Assembly (NCBI RefSeq): GCF_030406905.1 | Contig: NZ_CP129137.1 | Location: 2,359,001-2,423,000, forward strand | From: Streptomyces sp. HUAS CB01 | Lineage (GTDB): Bacteria; Actinomycetota; Actinomycetes; Streptomycetales; Streptomycetaceae | Length of the DNA stretch: 64,000 nt | Reading direction: 5' to 3' | In this document: in pieces, positions 48,331-57,713 of the stretch | Layout: every line of letters begins with the position of its first letter | Numbering within the stretch: the first letter of the stretch is position 1 | The notes under the pieces: generated by a model | What the model was told of the DNA's origin: nothing | The model's database searches: none | The model's input: the letters and a program-made list of their open reading frames with translations, nothing else | Made by a program: the position numbers and the translations under genes

Positions 48331-51191
48331 TGCGCCGCCACCGCCTTGCCGTCGGCGCCGGTCGCCCCCCGGGTGAACCGGGGGTGGATCAGTCCGACGC
48401 AGCTGTAGGGCAGGTCGTCGATCTCCTCGACGGGGACGCCGCGCTGTTCGGCGAGCAGACGTACGTGGTCCAGGTCGGCGCCCGCGCCGCGGCCGGCGAG
48501 GATCTTCCACGGGACGCGGCGCAGCAGGACGCGGGTGGTCTCGCCGACCCCGGGCTTGACGAGGTTGACGTCGTGGATGCCGTACTCCTCGCTGATCCGC
48601 TCCACCGCCGCCCAGCCGGCCCACGTGGGCGCGCGGTCCGCGGAGAGCAGTTCCTTCACGTCGGCGTCGACGGCGTCGGCCACCTCGTCGAAGCGTGCCT
48701 CGACGGTGTCGAGGAAGTGCCCGGACACATCGGCGGCGGCCAGTTCGCGGTAGTACTTCGCGCCGTGGAAGTCGTGCGGTCCGACCAGGTCGGTGCGCAG
48801 GACGGTACGCGAGACCAGCCCGGACACCGTGGAGTTGAGGCAGGCGGAGGGGATGAGGAAGTCCTCGCGGGTGCCGTACGTGCGGACGCAGCCGCCGGGG
48901 TCGGCGAGCACCGCGATCTCCGGGACGAAGCCGTCGAACTCGCCGAGCGCGGCCGCCAGTTCGCGGGTGATGGCGCCCTTGCCGGTCCAGCCGTCGACGA
49001 ACACCACGTCGGCCGGGTCGTGGTGGGCGGCGAGCCAGCGCAGCGCGTTGGCGTCGATGCCTCGGCCGCGGACGATGGAGACGGCGTAGTGGGGCAGGTC
49101 CAGGCCGTGGCGGTGCCGGGCCCAGCGGCGCATCAGCACCCCGACGGGTGTGCCGGCGCGGGCCAGCGAGACGAGGACGGGGCGCCGCTCGTGGGAGGGA
49201 GTGCCGGGGCGGTGGCGCTGCGGGTGCTCGGCGAGGACGGTGTCGGTGACGGCGCCGACGGCGCGGGCGATCCGGGCGGCGGAGGTCTCCAGGGCGGCGT
49301 GGAAGAGCGCCTGGTACGCGTCGCTGGGCTGGTACTCCACGGGCAGCGATTCGGCGTAGTGCGCGCCACCGCTCTGTATCGCCTCCTCGCGCTCCTCGGT
49401 GGGCGCCTCGAGTTCGACGTCCGAGAGGTCCTGGAGCAGCCAGCCGACCTCGTCGGGCGCGTAGGAGGAGAACTCGGGTCCGCGGAGCGGTTCGGGCAGC
49501 ATGGGTTCCCTCTCGGGAGCGGGGACGTAACTGGGGACGACGGCGAGCACGACGTGCGGTATGTGCGCGGCGAGCTGCGCGAGCAGTCCGTCCGGGGCGT
49601 GGAGGGCGGCCGTGTCGGCGGCCGAGTCCACGACGGCGACGACCGCGTCGAAGCCTCCGCCGGCGACGTTGTAGGCGTACCGCTCGCCCGGGCCGTCGGC
49701 CGGTTCGTCGTGGGCGGGGAAGACCAGCCGGGTCCGTATCGCGTAGCCGGGGTCGTCGACGGCGAGGACGGGGGACCGGGTGGTCGTCGAGTAGCGCACC
49801 TCGCGCGCGGCGCCGGTCCGCTCCAGTTCGAGCGCGAGCCGCAGCGGCGCGTACATCAGCTCCTCGAAGCCGAGGACGAGGACCCGGGGGCCGTCCGCTT
49901 CCGGCGGCGCGGCGGTGCCGGCCGTCGGCGTCCTGCTCCCGGCGGGCGCCGGGAGGCCGCCTGGGCCCAGGGCCTCGGCGAGGCGGTGCGCCATGGCGGG
50001 AAGGGCCGCCTCCAGCCCGACGCGGTGCGCGGGCGTGAAACCGTGCCGGCCGCCGTCGGGGACGTCCGCCGGCCAGTCCAGGTCCACGCGTACGGCGTAC
50101 GGGCTGTCCACCTCGTGCGGCGTGTGAGGGGCGTGCGGTGTGTGCGGCCTGTGAGGGGCGTGCGGCCCGCGCCCGGCGGAGCCGTGCGTACCGTGCGGAC
50201 CCCGCGTGCCGCCCGTGACGTCAGCGCCGTCCGGGCGCTGCGAGCGGTCCGGGCACTGCGAGCCGTCCGGGCCACCGGTGCCGTGCGGATCCAGCCCGTC
50301 GTCCGTACCGTCCGGGCCCCGCCCCCGGTCCGTACCGTCGGCGCCGGGCTCACCGTCGGCGCCGTGCGGCGTGTGCCGCGTGCCGGAGGGGCGGTCCCCC
50401 ACGGCGGAGGGTGCTCCGGAGGCCACGTCCGCCGTGGCGGACGGGCCGGCGGGTGCGGGGGCCGTGCTCCCGGTCTCGTGGGCCGCGACCAGGGCCTGGC
50501 CCTTCTCGAGGACGTCCTCCGGGAGGCGGACCGTGCCGCCGGCGTGCGCCACCAGGTCGATACGGGCGCCGATCTCCTCCGCGAAGGCGTCCAGCCGGCC
50601 CAGGTCGTCCGCCGAGCGCATGTCGACGAGGGCGACGATCACGTACCGGCCGCGAGGGTGGCGGGCGTGGAGGTCCCGGATGGTGTTCAGGACGGTGTTG
50701 CCGGTGGAGAACTCGTCGTCCACGAGGACCAGCGGCCCCTCGCCGGCGAGCAGCTTCGGGTCCTCCGGCAGCAGCAGGTGCGAGGTGGCGTGGGAGTGGG
50801 ACTCCTCGAAGCCGCCGGCCCGGGCGACGCCGTCGACGGGACGGCGCGTGGAGTGGAGGTAGGGCGCGAGGGCCAGGCCGTCGGCCACCGAGTGGCCGAG
50901 GCCCGTCGCCGTCTCCGCGTAGCCGAGGACGACGGCCCGCGCGGCCTCCTCGCTCCCCAGCAGCTCACGGACGCGCAGGCCCAGCTCGTACCCGTGGCCG
51001 TACACGACGGACGGCCTCTGCGGCACGTGCTTGCCGAGCACGTGCGACACCAGGAGGTGCGCACGTTTCGGGTTGCGCCGCAGAGCCAGGCCGAGCAGCT
51101 CCTTCAGCCCGTCGTCGCCGACGAGCTCCACGCCCAGTCGCTGGGAGACCCAGCTGCCCGACCACTCCACTGATTCGTCTTCCTCCTTCAT
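48327..51191 (-). CDS. phosphoribosyltransferase-TRSP-StiP-PELOTA fusion protein of the Ter module
   Basis: 954 residues in four parts. PRTase_2 is about 1-240: GLALRRNPKRAHLLVSHVLG KHVP, VLGYAETATGLGHSVAD and the PRPP loop LVLVDDEFSTGNTVLNTI. A Gly/His/Pro-rich linker of ~100 residues (HTPHAPHTPHE) follows. The TRSP domain (VLVLGFEELMYAPLRLALEL E, YSTTTRSPVLAVDDPGYAI) comes next. A StiP-like domain (HYAESLPVEYQPSDAYQALF, PVLVSLARAGTPVGVLMRRW, VFVDGWTGKGAITREL) leads to a C-terminal PELOTA RNA-binding part (DVNLVKPGVGETTRVLLRRV PWKIL). Comparative genomics links these to a nucleotide-derived stress response with TerD. In many genomes the parts are two or more genes. The stop overlaps the HAD start; the start overlaps the CitE-like stop. 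Confidence 0.85.
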   Translation of the reverse strand: MKEEDESVEWSGSWVSQRLGVELVGDDGLKELLGLALRRNPKRAHLLVSHVLGKHVPQRPSVVYGHGYELGLRVRELLGSEEAARAVVLGYAETATGLGHSVADGLALAPYLHSTRRPVDGVARAGGFEESHSHATSHLLLPEDPKLLAGEGPLVLVDDEFSTGNTVLNTIRDLHARHPRGRYVIVALVDMRSADDLGRLDAFAEEIGARIDLVAHAGGTVRLPEDVLEKGQALVAAHETGSTAPAPAGPSATADVASGAPSAVGDRPSGTRHTPHGADGEPGADGTDRGRGPDGTDDGLDPHGTGGPDGSQCPDRSQRPDGADVTGGTRGPHGTHGSAGRGPHAPHRPHTPHAPHTPHEVDSPYAVRVDLDWPADVPDGGRHGFTPAHRVGLEAALPAMAHRLAEALGPGGLPAPAGSRTPTAGTAAPPEADGPRVLVLGFEELMYAPLRLALELERTGAAREVRYSTTTRSPVLAVDDPGYAIRTRLVFPAHDEPADGPGERYAYNVAGGGFDAVVAVVDSAADTAALHAPDGLLAQLAAHIPHVVLAVVPSYVPAPEREPMLPEPLRGPEFSSYAPDEVGWLLQDLSDVELEAPTEEREEAIQSGGAHYAESLPVEYQPSDAYQALFHAALETSAARIARAVGAVTDTVLAEHPQRHRPGTPSHERRPVLVSLARAGTPVGVLMRRWARHRHGLDLPHYAVSIVRGRGIDANALRWLAAHHDPADVVFVDGWTGKGAITRELAAALGEFDGFVPEIAVLADPGGCVRTYGTREDFLIPSACLNSTVSGLVSRTVLRTDLVGPHDFHGAKYYRELAAADVSGHFLDTVEARFDEVADAVDADVKELLSADRAPTWAGWAAVERISEEYGIHDVNLVKPGVGETTRVLLRRVPWKILAGRGAGADLDHVRLLAEQRGVPVEEIDDLPYSCVGLIHPRFTRGATGADGKAVAAQ

Positions 51192-52354
51192 CAGCCTGCC
51201 AGACCCGCGGTCAGCAGCTCCACGAAGCCGACGTCCTCCCGGGCGACGCCGAAGGCCTCGGCACGCCGGAGGGTGCGCTCCGCCCAGGCGCGGTGCGGCT
51301 TCACCTCGTTCATTTTGTTCGTATAGGCCGAACGCATCACTCCGCCCCCTCCCCGCTCCGGGCGAAGGATGTCCTGCGCGTCGCTGAACTCCTCGTGACT
51401 GACGACCGACAGAGCGTGGACGGGCAGCACGTGGGAGGGGTGGATGCAGGTCTTGCCGAGGAGACCGTTGGCCCGGTCCAGCTCGATCTCGCGGAGCAGT
51501 CCGTCGAGGTCGTGCTCGATCAGCGCCGTGCGCAGCTTCTCGGCCCGCAGCTCCATGAAGGGGCTGTGGCGCAGCTGCGGCTTGAACATGCGCTCCTGGA
51601 GGCGGAAGTACTCCCAGACCGGGCCGGTGATGGTGAAACCGGTGCCGTCGGAGCGGCCCAGGACGTTGACGACGTCCGCGATGACGTTGGCGACGATCTG
51701 GACGTCGTACGCCGTCATGTCGGGCGGTCGGCGCAGTCCGTAGGCGGAGCAGAAGTCGGTGACACCGAGACGGAGGGCGAGGATCCGGTCCCGGTGGCGG
51801 CCGACGGATCGGGCGATGCCGGCCAGGGTCTCGTACCGGGTCTCGAGGTGGAGGAGCTCGGGCGATTCGAGCACCGGCATCACGTAGAGCATGCGGCCGA
51901 TCACGGATTCGGCTGCGGCGACGGCCTCCAGGAAGGGCCCGCCGCGCTCCTCGGTGAACTTGGGAAGTACAAAACCGGACAGCAGTCGGCTCGACGCGCC
52001 GAGCCGCCGGACGAGGTCCTCGATCTGGCCGGGCTCGCGGACCCGGACGAACAGCAGCGGGGGCTCGGTCCCGCGCTCGTCGAGGTCGGCGAACTGGCGG
52101 ACGAGGTTCTCCTCGGCGGTGGAGACGTCGGCGTCGTCGATGGAATCCTCCAGGCAGAGGACCATCGAGACCACTCCGCGGGCGGCCTGCTTGAGCACGT
52201 CGCCGGCGAGGCCCGGCCGGGTGGCGGGGCTGTAGAGCGTGGCTCCGAGAGCCACGGAGAGCATGGCCGCGGGAGAGCCGGCGTCGAATTCCGCCGGCTC
52301 CTGATGGAACAGTTCCTTCCGGGCAGTGGCCGGGATTTGCCCGAAATGACGCAT
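51191..52354 (-). CDS. HpcH/HpaI aldolase/citrate lyase-like (CitE) protein of the Ter module
   Basis: 387 residues. CitE-like TIM barrel: MLSVALGATLYSPATRPG, VVSMVLCLEDSIDDADVSTA E (acidic metal site), PLLFVRVREPGQIEDLVRRL G, SGFVLPKFTEERG, MPVLESPELLHLE, LALRLGVTDFCSAYGLRRP and GLLGKTCIHPSHVLPVHAL. The lyase group cleaves or forms C-C bonds with acyl-CoA-like substrates. In Ter operons it is thought to make part of a modified nucleotide. The ATG at 52354 matches the conserved start MRHFG; the stop TGA overlaps the next gene's ATG (TGATG), so three genes are coupled. Confidence 0.9.
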   Translation of the reverse strand: MRHFGQIPATARKELFHQEPAEFDAGSPAAMLSVALGATLYSPATRPGLAGDVLKQAARGVVSMVLCLEDSIDDADVSTAEENLVRQFADLDERGTEPPLLFVRVREPGQIEDLVRRLGASSRLLSGFVLPKFTEERGGPFLEAVAAAESVIGRMLYVMPVLESPELLHLETRYETLAGIARSVGRHRDRILALRLGVTDFCSAYGLRRPPDMTAYDVQIVANVIADVVNVLGRSDGTGFTITGPVWEYFRLQERMFKPQLRHSPFMELRAEKLRTALIEHDLDGLLREIELDRANGLLGKTCIHPSHVLPVHALSVVSHEEFSDAQDILRPERGGGGVMRSAYTNKMNEVKPHRAWAERTLRRAEAFGVAREDVGFVELLTAGLAG

Positions 52355-52649
52355 CTGAATCCCCCGTACTGCCTGTGCGGCCCTGTGGTTTGGGTGGCCG
52401 GTAATAGTACGTAGGGACAGGTGTCGCGAGTTCCCCAGTCGGATGAAATCCAGGTAACTCGTGCACTTCGGTCCCCGACACAGACTGCCCCCCACCGGTG
52501 CGGGGCATGCCGGGCCGGACCCTCCGGGTCCGTACGGCTGTACGGGGCGCCCTGAGGCGGTCCCGGTACGGGCCGGCACCGGCCGCCCGACCGCGTACGG
52601 TGCCCGGCAGCGAACCCCGCGTTGTCCGCACGGGGCGCGGGAGGGCAGG

Positions 52650-53516
52650 ATGACGGGCATGACGCACGCGATGCTGAAGGGTTCCAACGTTCCGCTCGGA
52701 GCGGCCTCGATCCGGGCAGTGCTGCGCTGGACCCCCGGCGCCGGAGTGCCGGACGTGGACGCCTCCGCCCTGCTGCTGGGCGCCGACGGCCGTGTGCGCG
52801 CCGACGAGGACTTCGTCTTCTACAACCAGCCCCGGCACCCCTCCGGGTTCGTACGGCTGCTGCCCAAGAAGCGCACCGCCGAGGGACTCACCGACACGGT
52901 CCAGGCGGACGTCGGCTCACTGGACGCCTCCGTGGACCAGGTGGTGCTCGCGGCGTCGTCCGACGGCGGCACGTTCAGCGGTGTCGCGGACCTGCGGATC
53001 ATGCTGTACGACGCCGCGGTGCCGGACGGTGAGCCGCTGGCCGTCTTCGACGTCCGTGCGGAGACGGGCGAGGAGACCGCGGTCATCTGCGGCGAGCTGT
53101 ACCGGCGCGGCGACGGCTGGAAGTTCCGCGCGGTGGGTCAGGGCTACCCGACCGGGCTGATCGGTCTGGCCACGGCGTTCGGCATCTCGGTGGACGACAG
53201 CGAGCCGTCCGCCGCGGCTTCCGCACCGGAGCACGAGACGCAGGCCCAGCCCCCGTCCCCGCCGGAGGCGCAGCCTCAGCCGCAGCCCGAACCGTCGTAC
53301 GGGTACCCCCAGCCGGTGTCCCCGGCGACGCAGCCCGCGTACGGCTACCCCCAGCCCGCGTCCCCGGCGACGCAGCCCGCGTACGGCTACCCCCAGCCCG
53401 CGTCCCCGGCGACGCAGCCGGCCTACGGCTATCCGCAGCCCGCCGCCGCGGCCGGTCCCGCGCCCGATCCGGACTTCCGGCTGCCGCCGATGGGGCCGCA
53501 GTTCATCCGTCAGTAG
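52650..53516 (+). CDS. TerD-family protein with Pro/Gln/Tyr-repeat tail
   Basis: 288 residues. The TerD domain (1-180): MLKGSNVPLGAASIRAVLRW, VDASALLLGADGRVRADEDF VFYNQP (Ca2+-binding Asp residues), [43 protein letters not shown]. The C-terminal 105 residues are a disordered tail with the 14-residue unit QPAYGYPQPASPAT repeated three times (42-bp DNA repeats, 53,290-53,440). TerD proteins bind calcium and confer tellurite and stress tolerance. GGGAGGG precedes the ATG at 52650; 52659 is an alternative. It is divergent from the three-gene lyase operon, sharing a 295-bp promoter region. Confidence 0.92.
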   Translation: MTGMTHAMLKGSNVPLGAASIRAVLRWTPGAGVPDVDASALLLGADGRVRADEDFVFYNQPRHPSGFVRLLPKKRTAEGLTDTVQADVGSLDASVDQVVLAASSDGGTFSGVADLRIMLYDAAVPDGEPLAVFDVRAETGEETAVICGELYRRGDGWKFRAVGQGYPTGLIGLATAFGISVDDSEPSAAASAPEHETQAQPPSPPEAQPQPQPEPSYGYPQPVSPATQPAYGYPQPASPATQPAYGYPQPASPATQPAYGYPQPAAAAGPAPDPDFRLPPMGPQFIRQ

Positions 53517-53623
53517 CCCCGCGCCGGCGGAACCCACGGACGACCGGAAGGCTCCGCACGACCCCTTCCTCCGTGCCGGCGGCGTTCGCCCGGCGGCACC
53601 CGGCAGCCGCTGCGCCCCGCCGC

Positions 53624-53690
53624 GGGCGCCCAGACGGTACGGAGCCCCCGCCGTCGGGCGCCCAGCACGGTACGGAGCCCCCGCCGTCAG
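53624..53690. repeat. 32-bp tandem duplication
   Basis: GGGCGCCCAG(CA)CGGTACGGAGCCCCCGCCGTC occurs twice, starting at about 53,624 and 53,656, between convergent genes. It may act as a weak hairpin/terminator but resembles the other intergenic repeats. Confidence 0.6.
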
Positions 53691-53694
53691 GGGC

Positions 53695-54432
53695 TCAGGC
53701 CTTGGTCTTGTAGCCGCGGCCCCACTGCAGACCCCAGCCGTAGAGCCGGTCCAGCTCGGCCTGGAAGCCGTACACGAACTTCACCTCGCGGCGCACGACC
53801 AGCTCGCCCTTGACGTTCTCGACCATGAACACGGCGCACGAGCGGGCCTGCGGGGCGCGCTCGTCCAGTTCGATCTCCACCCGCGGCCCGTTGCTGGGAT
53901 AGAGCGTGACCTTCGCGTGCGTGCGGTCGAACGCGGGCGTCCGGTCGTAGATGTAGACGAAGAACAGCAGGCGCCGGATCGCGTCCCGGTGGTCCAGATT
54001 GACGAACAGCGTCTCCCCGGACGGAGCGCCGAAGCGGTCGTCGCCGCTGAGGCGGACGTACGGCGGCTCGTTCAGACTGCCGAAGAAGCTGCCGAGCGGC
54101 TGCACCACGCCCTTGCTGCCGTCCGTCATCTCGTACAGGCAGCCGAGGTCGAGGTCCACGTTGACGACGCCCTGCGTGTGGGCCTGGACCACCTCGGGCC
54201 GGAAGAGCTTCGACGGATTGCGCAGCAGCCGCCCGCTCTGCCGCGACCGGCCCTCGATGTCGGAGGTCCGCATCCGCCAGGAGAGGTTGACCCGCAGATT
54301 GCCCGTGGCGGCGCTCTGCTTGGAGAGCGAGACCTGAGGGCGCCGCCTGGTCAGCTGGATGGAGTTGGTCGAGGCACTGCCCGAGTCGAACTGCGCTGCC
54401 CTGCCACGCCACAAACCGTCCCAGAAGGCCAT
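53695..54432 (-). CDS. TerA-like tellurite resistance protein
   Basis: 245 residues. FDSGSASTNSIQLTRRRPQV SLSKQS, then LRVNLSWRMRTSDIEGRSR, VVNVDLDLGCLYEMTDGSKG VVQPLG, GDDRFGAPSGETLFVNL, AIRRLLFFVYIYDRTPAFDR THAKVTLYP, and EVKFVYGFQAELDRLYGWGL QWGRGYK. These match the TerA/TerD-like beta-sandwich with acidic loops that bind calcium. TerA-type proteins act with TerC-like membrane proteins in stress protection. The ATG at 54432 starts at the conserved MAFWDGLWRG. It lies 153 bp downstream of the DUF475 gene on the same strand, likely the same transcript. Confidence 0.88.
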   Translation of the reverse strand: MAFWDGLWRGRAAQFDSGSASTNSIQLTRRRPQVSLSKQSAATGNLRVNLSWRMRTSDIEGRSRQSGRLLRNPSKLFRPEVVQAHTQGVVNVDLDLGCLYEMTDGSKGVVQPLGSFFGSLNEPPYVRLSGDDRFGAPSGETLFVNLDHRDAIRRLLFFVYIYDRTPAFDRTHAKVTLYPSNGPRVEIELDERAPQARSCAVFMVENVKGELVVRREVKFVYGFQAELDRLYGWGLQWGRGYKTKA

Positions 54433-54585
54433 GTCCCACCCCTGACTGCGCCGGCCCCCTCCCGGAGCCGGTCCCGGTACACCGCGCGGCCCCGTGACCC
54501 GGGGGCCCGGCAGCCGCGCGGGGCGGCCCGGAGACCATGTGCCTCCCGGCCGCCCCGCTGAGAGCGTTCCTCGAACCCCGCGGTG

Positions 54586-55719
54586 TCACACTTCCTTTGC
54601 CGCGAGTGCCTCTTCCTTCTCCTCGTGCGCCCTCAGGCGCCGGTTGCGCCGCACGGAGGACCAGAAGGACCAGGCGATCAGGGCCACACCGATGAGGCCG
54701 GTGACGACCTCGGGGACCTCGTACTGGATGGTGATCAGCAGGATCACGGCCAGCGCGCCGATCGCGTAGTGGGCGCCGTGCTCCAGGTAGACGTAGTCGT
54801 CGAGGGTGCCCTGGCGGACCAGGTAGACCGTGAGGGACCGGACGTACATGGCGCCGATGCCGAGGCCGAGCGCGATGACGACCGGGTCGTTGCTGACCGC
54901 GAAGGCGCCGATGACGCCGTCGAACGAGAAGGACGCGTCCAGCACTTCGAGGTACATGAACATGAAGAAGGCTGCCTTGCCGACGAGCTTGGCGGCGGAG
55001 ACCGGCTTCCCGGCCCGCTTGGCCTCCTCCTCTGCCTCGTGCTCGCGCTCCTCCTCCTCTTCGAGCTTTTCCTCGAAGAAGCCGGAGAGACCGCCGACGA
55101 CCATGTACGTGACGAGGCCGGCGACACCGGCGAGCAGCACCGTCGACGACTTGTCGACGTGCACCCCGCCGTACTGGTGGGCGTGGACGGCGAAGGTGGT
55201 CGCGGTGATCAGCAGGATGATGAGCGCGACACAGGCCGCCAGCATGTCGATCTTGCCCAGCTTGGCCAGGGGCCGCTCCAGCCAGGCGAGCCACTTGATC
55301 TCCCGGTCCTCGAAGATGAAGTCGAGGAAGATCATGAGGAGGAACATGCCTCCGAACGCCGCGATGGCGGGGTGGGCGTCGGTGACCAGTTCCTCGTAGC
55401 GCTCGTGGTCGTTCAGGGCGAGGTCGACCGCCTCGATGGGACCGAGCTGCGCCGTGATCGAGACGATGACGACGGGGAACACCAGCCGCATGCCGAAGAC
55501 GGCGATCAGGATGCCGATGGTGAGGAAGATCTTCTGCCAGAACTCGCTCATCTTCTTCAGCACGCCGGCGTTGACCACCGCGTTGTCGAAGGAGAGCGAG
55601 ACCTCCAGGATGGACAGGATCGCGACGAGCCCGAAGGCCGTCCATCCCCCGTAGAACACCGCAGCGACCAGGCCGAGCGCAGTGACTGCGAACGACCAGC
55701 CGAAGGTTTTCAGTACCAC
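54586..55719 (-). CDS. DUF475/TerC-like integral membrane protein
   Basis: 377 residues, about nine helices. The TerC-superfamily acidic motifs are clear: ILSILEVSLSFDNAVVNAGV L (Glu and Asp in helix 2) and MYLEVLDASFSFDGVIGAFA VSND (the second-half counterpart). Between them is a charged coiled stretch (EEKLEEEEEREHEAEEEAKR). TerC-type proteins are linked to metal-ion export and act with TerD. The start is the GTG at 55719. It is flanked by TerA-like and TerD genes on the same strand. Confidence 0.92.
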   Translation of the reverse strand: MVLKTFGWSFAVTALGLVAAVFYGGWTAFGLVAILSILEVSLSFDNAVVNAGVLKKMSEFWQKIFLTIGILIAVFGMRLVFPVVIVSITAQLGPIEAVDLALNDHERYEELVTDAHPAIAAFGGMFLLMIFLDFIFEDREIKWLAWLERPLAKLGKIDMLAACVALIILLITATTFAVHAHQYGGVHVDKSSTVLLAGVAGLVTYMVVGGLSGFFEEKLEEEEEREHEAEEEAKRAGKPVSAAKLVGKAAFFMFMYLEVLDASFSFDGVIGAFAVSNDPVVIALGLGIGAMYVRSLTVYLVRQGTLDDYVYLEHGAHYAIGALAVILLITIQYEVPEVVTGLIGVALIAWSFWSSVRRNRRLRAHEEKEEALAAKEV

Positions 55720-55820
55720 TGGCTACCCAATCGTTGTGTACGGAGCTCCCCCGCCGAGAGCGGGATTCCCCCCGCGCCGCACGCGGCTTTGCGCTGCCTT
55801 GTCGCCGGGGCGGACCCCCG

Positions 55821-55838
55821 GACCCCGACAGGGGTCCA
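55821..55838 (-). terminator. candidate terminator after the TerD gene
   Basis: GGACCCC, loop GACA, GGGGTCC: a 7-bp stem 42 nt downstream of the TerD stop on the minus strand, in a GC-rich tract. It would separate terD from the DUF475 gene. Weak without a U-tract. Confidence 0.45.
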
Positions 55839-55879
55839 GGACCTCCGGTCCCCGTTTTTGACCAAGCCGGAGCAGTGCT

Positions 55880-56455
55880 TTAGGAAACGTTGACCCCGAA
55901 GTCTAGAGCGATGCCGCGGAGCCCCGACGCGTACCCCTGGCCCACCGCCCGGAACTTCCATTCGCCGCCGTACCGGTACAGCTCTCCGAAGATCATCGCC
56001 GTTTCGGTGGAGGCGTCCTCGCTCAGGTCGTACCGGGCGAGCTCCTGGCCGTCGGCCTGGTTCACCACCCGGATGAAGGCATTGCTGACCTGGCCGAACG
56101 TCTGGCCCCGATTGTCCGCCTCATGGATCGAGACGGGGAAGATGATCTTGTCGCAGTGCAGCGGCACCTTCGTGAGGTCCACGATCAGGGACTCGTCGTC
56201 CCCGTCGCCCTCGCCCGTGAGGTTGTCCCCGGTGTGCGTGACCGAACCCTCGGGGCTCGTCAGATTGTTGTAGAAGACGAAGAACTCGTCCCCCAGCACC
56301 CGGCCCGACTGGCAGAGCAGTGCGCTGGCGTCGAGGTCGAAGGGCGCTCCGGTGGTGGAGCGCGCGTCCCAGCCGAGCCCGACGAGGACCTGGGTGAGGT
56401 TCGGTGCGGCCTTGGAGAGGGAGACATTGCCTCCCTTGGCGAGCGTGACGCCCAT
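55880..56455 (-). CDS. TerD-family calcium-binding stress protein
   Basis: 191 residues, the exact family length. [76 protein letters not shown] (the double acidic calcium loop), [20 protein letters not shown] and [26 protein letters not shown]. It is a close paralogue of the next TerD gene 90 bp upstream; both probably arose by duplication. TerD binds Ca2+ and is tied to tellurite, phage and oxidative-stress tolerance. Confidence 0.96.
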   Translation of the reverse strand: MGVTLAKGGNVSLSKAAPNLTQVLVGLGWDARSTTGAPFDLDASALLCQSGRVLGDEFFVFYNNLTSPEGSVTHTGDNLTGEGDGDDESLIVDLTKVPLHCDKIIFPVSIHEADNRGQTFGQVSNAFIRVVNQADGQELARYDLSEDASTETAMIFGELYRYGGEWKFRAVGQGYASGLRGIALDFGVNVS

Positions 56456-56545
56456 GTCGGTGTCCTCCCCTGAACGTACGGAACTGCAGGCGCGTCCGGC
56501 GCCGCACGGATGTGTGCGGCGCCGGACACTTCAGGTGATGTCGGC

Positions 56546-57121
56546 TCAGACGTTGACGCCGAAGTCCTGCGCGATGCCGCGCAGGCCCGAGGCGTAGCCC
56601 TGGCCGATGGCACGGAACTTCCACTCCGCGCCGTTGCGGTACAGCTCACCGAAGACCATGGCGGTCTCGGTCGAGGCGTCCTCGCTCAGGTCGTACCGGG
56701 CGAGCTCCTCGCCGTTGGCCTGGTTCACCACGCGGATGAACGCGTTGCGGACCTGGCCGAAGGACTGCTGACGGGTCTCGGCGTCATAGATCGACACCGG
56801 GAAAACGATCTTCTGGACGTCGGCGGGGACCCCGGCCAGATTGACCTTGATCTGCTCGTCGTCGCCCTCGCCCTCACCGGTGAGGTTGTCACCGGTGTGC
56901 TCCACCGAGCCGTCGGCGCTCTTCAGGTTGTTGAAGAAGACGAAGTTGCCGTCGACCGCGACCTTGCCCTCGGCGTTCGTCAGCAGTGCGCTGGCGTCGA
57001 GGTCGAAGTCGGTGCCGGTGGTGGTGCGGACGTCCCAGCCCAGACCGACGGTGACCGCGGTCAGGTTGGGGGCGGCCTTGGTCAGCGAGACGTTGCCGCC
57101 CTTGCTGAGGCTGACTCCCAC
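56546..57121 (-). CDS. TerD-family calcium-binding stress protein (second copy)
   Basis: 191 residues starting [20 protein letters not shown] at the GTG 57121, which has GGGAGGA at 5 nt and gives the same length as its neighbour. An ATG 12 bp upstream is less likely. The calcium loops are [20 protein letters not shown] and [19 protein letters not shown]; the end is [23 protein letters not shown]. The two copies differ in the first acidic loop and in the 60-90 region but share the second half closely. Likely co-transcribed with the downstream terD. Confidence 0.96.
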   Translation of the reverse strand: MGVSLSKGGNVSLTKAAPNLTAVTVGLGWDVRTTTGTDFDLDASALLTNAEGKVAVDGNFVFFNNLKSADGSVEHTGDNLTGEGEGDDEQIKVNLAGVPADVQKIVFPVSIYDAETRQQSFGQVRNAFIRVVNQANGEELARYDLSEDASTETAMVFGELYRNGAEWKFRAIGQGYASGLRGIAQDFGVNV

Positions 57122-57254
57122 GAGTCCTCCCATGTGGTTTCAGGGGCAGCGCCCCCGTCGTGCGTTGGCATTCGGATCAACGACTGGATCCTAGTGACCG
57201 GTTCCCGGGCGAAACAGGTAGTTGGCCCGAAGGATCACAGGGTGTCGATCGCCG

Positions 57255-57713
57255 TCACAGGGTGTCCAGTGCCTTGACGTAGTCGTTCAGGTCGCGGGCG
57301 TCGGGCAGGCCGTTGACGACGGTCCAGCGCACCACGCCCTCCTTGTCGATGATGAAGGTGCCGCGCACGGCGCAGCCCTTGTCCTCGTCGAAGACGCCGT
57401 ACGCGCGCGAGGTCTCGCCGTGCGGCCAGAAGTCCGACAGCAGCGGATACTCGAGGCCCTCCTGCTCGGCGAAGACGCGCAGGGTGTGGATGGAGTCGTT
57501 GGAGACGGCGAGCAGCTGGGTGTCGTCGTTGACGAACGTCGGCAGCTCGTCGCGGAGCGCGCAGAGCTCGCCCGTGCACACCCCGGTGAAGGCGAAGGGG
57601 TAGAAGAGCAGCACCACGTTCTTCTCACCGCGGAACTCGGCGAGGGTCACGGTCCGCCCGTGGTTGTCCTTGAGCTCGAAGTCCGGGGCCTTGGTGCCGA
57701 CCTCGATCGCCAT
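57255..57713 (-). CDS. peroxiredoxin (AhpE-like)
   Basis: 152 residues. The thioredoxin-fold start PDFELKDNHGRTVTLAEFRG is followed by the active site LFYPFAFTGVCTGELCALRD (peroxidatic Cys in the P-x3-T-x2-C motif; a second Cys four residues later). VSNDSIHTLRVFAEQEGLEY PLLSDFWPHGETSRAYGV and RGTFIIDKEGVVRW complete the pattern. It reduces peroxides with help of a thiol or mycoredoxin system. The ATG at 57713 is the standard start. Position beside the TerD genes makes a stress-protection neighbourhood. Confidence 0.95.
   Translation of the reverse strand: MAIEVGTKAPDFELKDNHGRTVTLAEFRGEKNVVLLFYPFAFTGVCTGELCALRDELPTFVNDDTQLLAVSNDSIHTLRVFAEQEGLEYPLLSDFWPHGETSRAYGVFDEDKGCAVRGTFIIDKEGVVRWTVVNGLPDARDLNDYVKALDTL

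Noticed and set aside
49856..50862. Plus- and minus-strand alternative frames in the His/Gly/Pro-rich linker of the Ter fusion
   Set aside because: They reflect the repetitive linker codons; the main frame carries all domain motifs.
51192..52838. Upstream extension of the phosphoribosyltransferase fusion
   Set aside because: It overlaps the well-supported CitE-like gene; the ATG at 51191 with TGATG coupling is the natural start.
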